In this document: positions 1 to 6,059 of the stretch, piece by piece
Position numbering within the stretch: position 1 is the stretch's first letter
Layout of the letters: every line of letters starts with the position of its first letter
Assembly (NCBI GenBank): GCA_018659505.1
Contig: JABJMI010000933.1
Span: 1 to 8,861 of the forward strand
Length of the DNA stretch: 8,861 bases
DNA from: Planctomicrobium sp.
GTDB lineage: Bacteria; Planctomycetota; Planctomycetia; Planctomycetales; Planctomycetaceae
Direction of reading: 5' to 3'
Translations under genes and position numbers: made by a program
The notes under the pieces: model-generated
The model's database searches: none
Told to the model about the DNA's origin: nothing
The model's input: the letters and a program-made list of their open reading frames with translations, nothing else

Positions 1-42
1 ACTCGAATTTAAATCACTTGTAGACACAACTCGATACGTTTC

Positions 43-48
43 AGGAAG
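43..48 (+). promoter_or_regulatory. Ribosome binding site of the RraA-like gene
   Basis: AGGAAG is a purine-rich Shine-Dalgarno-like stretch nine bases upstream of the ATG at 58. It is the best such match in the short upstream sequence available. Confidence 0.5.
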
Positions 49-57
49 CGTTAGATT

Positions 58-780
58 ATGATTGAGATTTCATCAGAGACTTTAGCTGCACTTGCCAAGT
101 ACGATACACCCACGGTTTGCAACGTCATCGAGCTTTTCGATGTGCGCCCCAGGAATGTCGGCTACATGAACGATTCTATCAAAGCCTGTTTTCCGAAACT
201 TCCTCCGATGGTCGGTTACGCACTGACATCTACGTTCCGCAGTATGGCTGCTCCGAAACAAGGAGATGCCTATGGAAGTTTGACAGATCAAGTCGAGCTG
301 TTCTCAACACTACCGGGACCGCCGATCTTAGTCTTTCAAGATATCGACGAGCCAACAGTCTCTGCCACATTTGGTGAAGTGATGTGTACGATGTACAAGT
401 CCTTCGGCTCCGCTGGATTGATCACTTCGGGAGCAGGTCGAGATCTTGACCAAGTTGAAGTTCTCGATTATCCAGTCTTCACGAACGGAACAATTTGTTC
501 ACACGGATACTGTCACATTCCACAAATCAATGTACCTGTGACCGTTGGCGGAATTTCAATCGACCCGGTAGATCTACTACACGGCGACTTAAATGGAGTC
601 ACCACCATCCCACCCGAAATTGCCAGCGAAATCCCAGATGCCTGCAAAGAGTTAATGGCAGCAGAACAGGTCATTATAGACTACTGCAAGAGCGGCGACA
701 TCAATCCAGCTGGTCTCGTCAAAGCTCGAGCAGAATCAACGGATTTGATAAAGAAACTCGCGCAGCGATTAACGAAGTAA
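58..780 (+). CDS. RraA family protein (HMG/CHA aldolase-like fold)
   Basis: This 240-residue protein belongs to the RraA family. The family includes metal-dependent 4-hydroxy-4-methyl-2-oxoglutarate/oxaloacetate aldolases, demethylmenaquinone methyltransferase-like relatives, and the RNase E inhibitor RraA. The N-terminal stretch 'DTPTVCNVIE' (residues 16-25) matches the usual opening of the family. FGEVM (105-109) sits where the family has its conserved Gly-Glu. GAGRD (125-129) supplies the Arg-Asp pair used for substrate and metal binding in the aldolases. 'DLLHGDLNGVTTIP' (172-185) is the C-terminal 'GD-x-x-GV-x-x-(I/V)P' signature. It is about 80 residues longer than E. coli RraA and is closer in length to the aldolase-like members. 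No signal peptide is seen, so it should be cytoplasmic. AGGAAG at 43-48 lies nine bases before the ATG and supports this start. The substrate cannot be told from sequence, and the neighbours do not suggest a catabolic pathway. Family assignment is firm; activity is open. Confidence 0.9.
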   Translation: MIEISSETLAALAKYDTPTVCNVIELFDVRPRNVGYMNDSIKACFPKLPPMVGYALTSTFRSMAAPKQGDAYGSLTDQVELFSTLPGPPILVFQDIDEPTVSATFGEVMCTMYKSFGSAGLITSGAGRDLDQVEVLDYPVFTNGTICSHGYCHIPQINVPVTVGGISIDPVDLLHGDLNGVTTIPPEIASEIPDACKELMAAEQVIIDYCKSGDINPAGLVKARAESTDLIKKLAQRLTK

Positions 781-787
781 TACGTTA

Positions 788-810
788 GCTGCATACATTT
801 TGTGTGTAGC
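788..810 (+). other. Intergenic hairpin after the RraA-like gene
   Basis: GCTGCATAC (788-796) can pair with GTGTGTAGC (802-810) across a five-base ATTTT loop. This gives nine pairs, two of them G-U wobbles. It starts eight bases after the RraA stop codon. No T-run follows, so it is not a textbook intrinsic terminator. It could slow 3' decay or separate the RraA message from the next genes. It could also be chance in an 81-base spacer. Confidence 0.3.
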
Positions 811-861
811 CCGCTGGACATTCGCAATACTTGAAACGACCCATGGGACGAGAAAGGAATC

Positions 862-1581
862 GTGCCAATTCCACAGACCTGGCTGCTGCAAAAATTACTA
901 TCGCCCGTCTTGCGACCGGCGACGCGCTTTATTATTGGATTTATCGCAATCCCGCTTTTACGTCTCGTGCGCAAGAAGGTCGTGCATACCAAGGAGTGGG
1001 ACGACGAATTCGAGAAAGATATCGAGCAGTGGTTCCGAGCTTCAGCGTTGCTGTTTTTTGCGACGAAGAACGTGGAGGTCCTCATCGGTTACTGGCTCGA
1101 CCTGAATTATGATTTCACACTGAACCACTGGTATGTGGCTGCTGGTCGCTTGTTATTGGCAATCGGTGTCATCGAGGCGATGCCCGATCAGGAACTCTTC
1201 GCAATTGTTCATCCCGGTCCTCCCAAACCAACGTGGGACAAGTCGAAAAGTATTCGGGGAAATATCTCTCCGCAAGTATGGCCAATCTTTCGGGGTTTGG
1301 TCGCTGTCTATTTGAAGCGTTCTTCTCCGGTGCTAGCAATCACGGCAGCGATTTTCGGAGGAACACCCGGCTGGGTCTGTTTCTGGATGGCGATTGTGCA
1401 GTATCTTGTGATTGGATTGGTCACATCGCGAGACAAAGCGATTGATGTTCTTTCCGAATTTGATAAACAGATTGCGATTCGCCGTCAGCGTTTGATTGAA
1501 GAGTTCCAGATTGATGAGACTCAACCTGCGGAGAGTGAGACATCCGCTGTGATAACTGAAGAGATGAAAGATAACGAGTAA
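862..1581 (+). CDS. Multi-pass membrane protein of unknown function, planctomycete-type
   Basis: This 239-residue integral membrane protein has no function I can name. Hydrophobic segments lie near residues 20-36 (possibly amphipathic), 60-78, 90-106 and 155-188, the last long enough for two passes. A basic patch (R34-K39) is followed by an acidic, Trp-containing stretch (W46-F58). The centre holds 'IGVIEAMPDQELFAIVHPGPP' split over residues 101-121, and the C-terminal membrane part ends in 'IGLVTSRDKAIDVLSEF' (184-200). These segments resemble, from memory, a membrane protein family that recurs in Planctomycetota genomes; this was not checked. The last 20 residues are acidic and probably disordered. 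The start is GTG: the frame is closed by TGA at 832-834 and has no ATG before the first hydrophobic segment. AAAGGA at 853-858 is a candidate ribosome site but only three bases away, which is unusually close. The stop codon abuts the ATG of the amidotransferase gene, so the two are almost certainly co-transcribed. Confidence 0.85.
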   Translation: MPIPQTWLLQKLLSPVLRPATRFIIGFIAIPLLRLVRKKVVHTKEWDDEFEKDIEQWFRASALLFFATKNVEVLIGYWLDLNYDFTLNHWYVAAGRLLLAIGVIEAMPDQELFAIVHPGPPKPTWDKSKSIRGNISPQVWPIFRGLVAVYLKRSSPVLAITAAIFGGTPGWVCFWMAIVQYLVIGLVTSRDKAIDVLSEFDKQIAIRRQRLIEEFQIDETQPAESETSAVITEEMKDNE

Positions 1582-3516
1582 ATGTGTGGAATCGCCGGCG
1601 GTGTCTGGAATCACGAATCGAAAGCCTTGAGCGAGCAGACGCTCACGCGGATGCTCGATTCGATAAGACATCGTGGACCGGATGACTCAGGAACGTACAT
1701 CTCAAAGCCGTCGCAAGCAACATGTGCTTTAGGGCATCGACGACTTTCTATTATCGATCTCGGTGGTGGTCATCAGCCGTTGTGCAATGAAGACGGTACA
1801 GTCTGGATCGCCTTCAATGGTGAGATCTACAACTATCGCGAACTGCGAGAAGAACTGCTCGCAAAAGGGCATCAATTCAAAACGGACTCCGATACGGAAG
1901 TCATTGTCCATCTCTATGAAGATCTGGGCGAAGAGTGCCTGCAACGACTACAAGGAATGTTCGCCTTCGCGATTTGGGATCAAAAGCAAGAAAAACTCTT
2001 TATTGCGCGAGATCGTATCGGGCAGAAGCCGCTGTACTATCAATTCGATGGCGAGCGATTCATCTTCGCCAGCGAACTGAAAGCGTTACTGCAAATTCCG
2101 GGAATCAAACGAGAGGTCGACCACGAAGCGATAGACCTCTACTTAACGTATCAATATGTCCCGTATCCCTGGACGATCTTAAAAGGGTTCCAGAAATTGC
2201 CGCCGGGGCATTCTCTCACTTTCTCGAAGAAGCAATTGCAAGTTCAGCGATACTGGCAACCACCCTACGAACCGACAGAAGCAAGTCCGCTGCCCAAACT
2301 CTCGGTGGACCAGTGGAAGAAACAACTGCGAGAAACATTAACCGAAGCAGTCCGATTGAGAATGCGGTCGGACGTCCCTATCGGATCGTTTCTTTCTGGA
2401 GGCGTTGACTCGACAATCATATCCGGTCTGATGCAATCTCTTTCCCCGCATCCGATTCACACCTTTTCGATGGGTTTCCCGGTCAAGCAATTCGACGAAC
2501 GTGCCTACGCTCGTGAAGCAGCAGAGCTACTCGGAACGAATCATCATGAATTTGTCGCTGAACCGTCTGCCTTAGAGACTCTCTCAAAACTGATCTGGCA
2601 CTACGACGAACCGTTTGGAGACAGCTCTGCCATTCCGACGATGTACCTCTCCGAAGTAACTCGCAAAATTGTGACTGTCGCTCTCTCAGGAGATGGCGGG
2701 GACGAACTGTTTTGTGGATATCCTCGGTATCAAGGCGTTGATATGGCGGGAAAAACAGATCGTCTGCCGATGCCAATCCGCTCGATACTGGCTGCAAAGA
2801 TTTGGCAGAAGATTCCTTCATCGTCACGTCAACGCTCCTTCGGACGCCGACTCAAACGCTTTATTAGTGCATTAGGGCAATCACCCGAACTTCGGTACTT
2901 ACGGTGGATCGGAACTTTCGATCAAGACTCTCGGCAACAGCTATACACGTCCAGCTTCAAGAAGTCGCTGAACGGTTTTGATAGCAGCCAATTCATTTTG
3001 TCGTGTTATGAGGAATGCCCAAGCAGGGATTTTCTCACGCGCACAACAAGCGCCGATGTCGTCAGCTATCTGACCTGTGACATTATGGCAAAAGTCGATG
3101 TCGCCAGTATGTGTTACAGCCTCGAAGCACGGAGTCCATTTCTCGATCACAATGTCGTCGAACTCGCTGCCCAGATTCCGATGGAATTGAAATACAAAAA
3201 CGGACTTGGAAAACAAATCCTGATCGAAACATTCTCCGACTTGCTACCAACCTCGATTCAGAAACGGAGTAAGATGGGTTTCGGTGTCCCCATCGACCAT
3301 TGGTTCCGCAAGGAACTGAAACCCCTGGTGGAAGAAACACTACTCTCAGACCGCTTCTACGACCGCGGCTATTTCAATCGCGAAACAATCCAAACAATGG
3401 TCGACGCTCACATGAGCGGCCGCTGGGACCACTCGTATCGAATGTGGAATCTCATCTGCCTAGAGAAATGGCATCAGATATTTATTGATCAAGACGTTCC
3501 TGTTATGATTTTGTAA
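1582..3516 (+). CDS. asnB: Asparagine synthetase (glutamine-hydrolysing), AsnB-type amidotransferase
   Basis: This 644-residue class II amidotransferase transfers ammonia from glutamine to an ATP-activated carboxylate, classically aspartate to asparagine. The N-terminal glutaminase domain starts MCGIAGG, so Cys2 becomes the nucleophile once Met is removed. It also has 'RHRGPDDSG' (29-37), 'GHRRLSIIDL' (51-60), FNGEIYNY (78-85) and SDTEV (103-107), the glutamine-pocket residues of the family. The synthetase domain has the PP-loop SGGVDS (272-277) for ATP, 'YDEPFGDSSA' (341-350), SGDGGDE (369-375), 'KVDVASM...EARSPFLD' (504-522) and KMGFGVP (564-570). All key motifs are intact, so it should be active. 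It is longer than E. coli AsnB (about 550 residues), as are many homologues in surface-polysaccharide loci. The ATG follows the preceding stop codon with no gap (TAAATG), which suggests translational coupling. A glycosyltransferase unit about 1.3 kb downstream makes a role in amidating a sugar or envelope intermediate possible, but plain asparagine synthesis fits equally well. Confidence 0.95.
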   Translation: MCGIAGGVWNHESKALSEQTLTRMLDSIRHRGPDDSGTYISKPSQATCALGHRRLSIIDLGGGHQPLCNEDGTVWIAFNGEIYNYRELREELLAKGHQFKTDSDTEVIVHLYEDLGEECLQRLQGMFAFAIWDQKQEKLFIARDRIGQKPLYYQFDGERFIFASELKALLQIPGIKREVDHEAIDLYLTYQYVPYPWTILKGFQKLPPGHSLTFSKKQLQVQRYWQPPYEPTEASPLPKLSVDQWKKQLRETLTEAVRLRMRSDVPIGSFLSGGVDSTIISGLMQSLSPHPIHTFSMGFPVKQFDERAYAREAAELLGTNHHEFVAEPSALETLSKLIWHYDEPFGDSSAIPTMYLSEVTRKIVTVALSGDGGDELFCGYPRYQGVDMAGKTDRLPMPIRSILAAKIWQKIPSSSRQRSFGRRLKRFISALGQSPELRYLRWIGTFDQDSRQQLYTSSFKKSLNGFDSSQFILSCYEECPSRDFLTRTTSADVVSYLTCDIMAKVDVASMCYSLEARSPFLDHNVVELAAQIPMELKYKNGLGKQILIETFSDLLPTSIQKRSKMGFGVPIDHWFRKELKPLVEETLLSDRFYDRGYFNRETIQTMVDAHMSGRWDHSYRMWNLICLEKWHQIFIDQDVPVMIL

Positions 3517-3592
3517 TTCAGCGCGCGTTTGAGAATCGCGTAAACCAATGTCAAATCAACTTTGAACTACCACTTCCGAATGAAAAATTTAA

Positions 3593-3604
3593 GCGGAAAA
3601 CCGC
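3593..3604 (-). terminator. Small intrinsic-terminator-like hairpin of the minus-strand gene
   Basis: On the minus strand, GCGG-TTTT-CCGC forms a perfect four-pair stem, extendable by a G-U pair. It is followed at once by the T-rich tail TTAAATTTTT. It lies nine bases beyond the TGA stop of the minus-strand gene, where a terminator would be expected. The stem is short, so it would be weak. On the plus strand no T-run follows, so it is unlikely to end the amidotransferase transcript. Confidence 0.4.
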
Positions 3605-3612
3605 CGGAACTC

Positions 3613-4512
3613 TCAGGGATATTCGGAGCTGAATCGAATTGTCGGATTTCCACTAGTGCGAGAAAATCCTTCCAGATAAATCACTCCTGGTCCACCTCCA
3701 GGCGTTGCTCCGACTACGTATACAGTTTCATCAGTGAAAATCATCTCTGAGTAATGTCCCTGTCTTGGGATTCCACTGCTACCTGTAGGGGGATTTGGCA
3801 TAGTCCATACAGAGCGACTCCAAACAGCTTCCTTGCGACCTGGATTGAATTTCGAAATTTTGTACATCCGTCCCACGGAGGTGTGAATTGTCACGTATAA
3901 CGCGTCTGGTTGACTAATGTTGATACAAGTACTTGGATTATCGAGGTAGAATTTTGTCGGGATTTCCTTACTAAAATCCAATGTGACTGGATCACTTTCA
4001 TTCTTCAGAACCGCTTCCAGCTCACTTCCGGTCGCATACGCAGATTTTACATTCTCGTGCAGCCAAAAAAACGATTCTTTACTGTCTCTCCATTTAGAAC
4101 TTTTTTGCACTTCCATATCTAGCATGAACTTTGGTCCAAATGATCTGGCAGTGCACGCCGTTTCTTCCCACCAGACAGGTAAGTCAATATTTAATCTTCC
4201 TTCCACAAAACCAATGAACCGCTGAATATTTTCACGAGGGAACTTAAAAGGATTTTCGGGATTGATGACGGCACTATTTTTTGACTGAACGGCAAGTTCC
4301 CACTGAGCCATGACAGCACGGTGGTCATTTGCTCCTCGTGAAATTTCCCCAAGTGATTCGAGCGGATAATCACCGTACAATAATTCAAAATCAATTTCGT
4401 TACCCTTTTCTATCGAAAGGAGTGCGGAATTGGTGGCTTCGTTGATTGAGTTTTCTGCTAAAACAGCTTTGAAGCTTAGGCATAGGAAAATGTATAAGAA
4501 CAAATGTTTCAT
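3613..4512 (-). CDS. Exported protein of unknown function (signal peptide, two cysteines)
   Basis: This 299-residue protein begins with a clear Sec signal peptide: a Lys-His N-region, the hydrophobic core LFLYIFLCL, and a likely cleavage after VLA (residue 19). The mature protein should therefore be periplasmic or secreted, with no further membrane segment. The N-terminal half is helical-looking and contains 'GFVEGRLNIDLPVWWEE' (101-117). The C-terminal half is beta-rich (about 204-299), with 'DALYVTIHTSVGRMYKI' and 'GVIYLEGFSRTSG' stretches that read like one or two beta-propeller-type blades. Mature Cys120 and Cys196 could form a disulfide. From memory, similar GF-EGR...WW and EGF...RFS motifs occur in planctomycete hypothetical proteins, but I cannot confirm this. 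The gene runs against both neighbours. Six hand-counted 60-base lines inside it hold 22-30 G+C, against 32 in two lines of the amidotransferase gene, so it is AT-richer. The upstream ribosome site is weak. The function is unknown. Confidence 0.8.
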   Translation of the reverse strand: MKHLFLYIFLCLSFKAVLAENSINEATNSALLSIEKGNEIDFELLYGDYPLESLGEISRGANDHRAVMAQWELAVQSKNSAVINPENPFKFPRENIQRFIGFVEGRLNIDLPVWWEETACTARSFGPKFMLDMEVQKSSKWRDSKESFFWLHENVKSAYATGSELEAVLKNESDPVTLDFSKEIPTKFYLDNPSTCINISQPDALYVTIHTSVGRMYKISKFNPGRKEAVWSRSVWTMPNPPTGSSGIPRQGHYSEMIFTDETVYVVGATPGGGPGVIYLEGFSRTSGNPTIRFSSEYP

Positions 4513-4780
4513 GGTGCTATTCCGATGTCTCTTCGAAATTGTTCAGCTTGTAAAAAAAACACGCCGAAGTTCTCGACTGGTGTCTATGACTCATTCTTAA
4601 ACGAAGAAAAATTGATCATAAAGCGTACCAAGCCCAAGTGTGATGACGTATTGTGTCTATTGAATTAGGAACGAGCAATAGTGTTCGAAGTCGACAGGCA
4701 ATTTTTCACCACGGGACCAATTCACAATTCATCGGATCCTACGAGAATGTTCGTCAGGGAAGCCCTGACCTACACATAAC
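4513..4780. other. Divergent intergenic region
   Basis: This 268-base spacer separates the start of the minus-strand exported protein from the start of the plus-strand glycosyltransferase, so promoters for both should lie here. It contains an A8 run at 4552-4559 (T8 on the minus strand) and a perfect hairpin at 4753-4769. I found no convincing -35/-10 pair on either strand and no coding potential. Planctomycete promoters are poorly matched by the E. coli consensus, so this is not strong negative evidence. Confidence 0.6.
4753..4769 (+). promoter_or_regulatory. Perfect hairpin just upstream of the glycosyltransferase start
   Basis: GTCAGGG and CCCTGAC form a perfect seven-pair stem with an AAG loop, ending 11 bases before the ATG at 4781. 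It contains the only Shine-Dalgarno-like stretch nearby (AGGGA, 4756-4760), which is paired and about 20 bases from the ATG. It may affect translation initiation or be an operator-like inverted repeat. The role is inferred; the pairing is seen directly. Confidence 0.4.
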
Positions 4781-6055
4781 ATGACAGAAACTCGATCTAA
4801 AAAATGGTTGTTGTTAATCGTACTATTAGCATTAGTGCTAAGAGTTGGGTTTGTTTTCTGGTTGCAGAGTAAGCTTGATGCGACAGATCAAAAATTTTTG
4901 ATCGCGGGTGATGCGGAAGGGTATTGGGAACTCGCGCGGTCGCTCGTCAATGGCGATGACTATTCTGTTCATCAGCCTCCGCGGTATGTGCATCGGATGC
5001 CGGGGTTGCCGGTGCTGCTCTCTGCTTCAATGTCGATCTTCGGAGAGTCATTCCTGGCTGCGCGTCTCATGCTGGCGACGATTGGGGCACTGACTTGTTG
5101 GTTGGTTTATCTATTTGGGAAGCGAATACATTCTCTCAACGTTGGTTTGGTCGCAGCGGGATTGGTGGCAGTCTCACCGGCAGCGATTGGCTTCTCGGGG
5201 TTGATTCTTTCCGAAACTGCCTTCGGATTCGCGATGGTACTTTCGTTATTGGGATTACATGCAATTGTTGTAGAGTTAGACGAAACCCGAAAGACAGCTC
5301 GGACTCAACGACGACTTTGGCTCATTTCAATACTGACTGGTTTGGCAATCGCACTAGGGGTTTACATGAAACCGAGTTGGGTATTACTCGGTCCGATTGC
5401 AGCGTTGCTTCTAGTCGTATTCATGAAACCTCGCTCACGGGGTTTTCTTGCAGGAGTTCTGATTCTCAGTGGAATGTTCTTAGGACTCGCTCCGTGGGGA
5501 GTTCGCAATCAAATGGTCTCTGGACATTTCAAACTGACAACATTCTGGATGGGACCAAGCCTTTATGATGGACTCAATCCAAATGCAACAGGCGACAGTG
5601 ACATGCGATTCTTTGATGAGGATCAGCTGACCCTGGAAATGTCGGAGTACGAAGTTGATCAGGAATACAAACGACGTGCAATTTCATTTGCTAAGCAGAA
5701 CCCGCAGCGAGTAGCTAAGTTGGCGGTCTCGAAACTGTGGCGCTACTGGAAGCCTTGGCCTAACGCTGAGCAGTTCAATAAGCCTTGGATCGGTATTGGT
5801 CTCTGTTTGTACACCATCCCACTGCTCGCACTGGCAGCCTGGGGAACCTGGGTGACTCGCGGTCATTTTTGGTCTATTGTGATTTTGGCAGGTCCGATAT
5901 TCTATTTCGCTGGACTGCATACGATTTTCGTCAGTTCGTTACGTTATCGATTACCAGCAGAGGCTCCATTGTGTGTGCTCGCTGCGATTGGTCTCGTTTC
6001 GGTTGTGAACTTCATGCAGAAACATTCGAAAGATGACAGCGAAATAACCGGATAA
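4781..6055 (+). CDS. GT39/ArnT-like membrane glycosyltransferase
   Basis: This 424-residue inner-membrane protein of the GT-C fold resembles the PMT/ArnT (GT39) family, which moves a sugar from a polyprenyl-phosphate donor to a protein or lipid on the periplasmic side. After a basic N-terminus, segment 1 (9-28) leads to a periplasmic loop with GDAEGY (43-48). Asp44 is at the place of the family's catalytic Asp. 'RMPGLPVLL' (72-80) and LSE (143-145) are further family landmarks. About ten membrane segments follow, near 92-112, 120-138, 143-165, 180-196, 200-215, 221-240, 337-356, 363-384 and 394-411. 'APWGVRN' (237-243) and 'RYRLPAEAPL' (388-397) match conserved family stretches. A soluble loop of about 90 residues (245-335) contains the aromatic 'WRYWKPWPN'. 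Donor and acceptor cannot be read from sequence. No linear ribosome site is seen; a hairpin sits just upstream. The next gene begins four bases after its stop, so both are likely on one transcript. Confidence 0.92.
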   Translation: MTETRSKKWLLLIVLLALVLRVGFVFWLQSKLDATDQKFLIAGDAEGYWELARSLVNGDDYSVHQPPRYVHRMPGLPVLLSASMSIFGESFLAARLMLATIGALTCWLVYLFGKRIHSLNVGLVAAGLVAVSPAAIGFSGLILSETAFGFAMVLSLLGLHAIVVELDETRKTARTQRRLWLISILTGLAIALGVYMKPSWVLLGPIAALLLVVFMKPRSRGFLAGVLILSGMFLGLAPWGVRNQMVSGHFKLTTFWMGPSLYDGLNPNATGDSDMRFFDEDQLTLEMSEYEVDQEYKRRAISFAKQNPQRVAKLAVSKLWRYWKPWPNAEQFNKPWIGIGLCLYTIPLLALAAWGTWVTRGHFWSIVILAGPIFYFAGLHTIFVSSLRYRLPAEAPLCVLAAIGLVSVVNFMQKHSKDDSEITG

Positions 6056-6059
6056 AACT

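Noticed and set aside
58..780. Naming the first gene rraA and assigning RNase E regulation.
   Set aside because: The protein is about 80 residues longer than E. coli RraA and keeps the Gly-Glu and Arg-Asp residues of the aldolase-like members. Family membership alone does not support the regulatory role.
3524..3540. CGCG ... CGCG inverted repeat just after the amidotransferase stop, as a possible terminator.
   Set aside because: The stem is only four pairs with a nine-base loop, and no T-run follows.
4612..4680. TTGATC and TTGTGT as possible -35 boxes of a plus-strand promoter.
   Set aside because: No acceptable -10 box lies 16-18 bases downstream of either, so no promoter is called.
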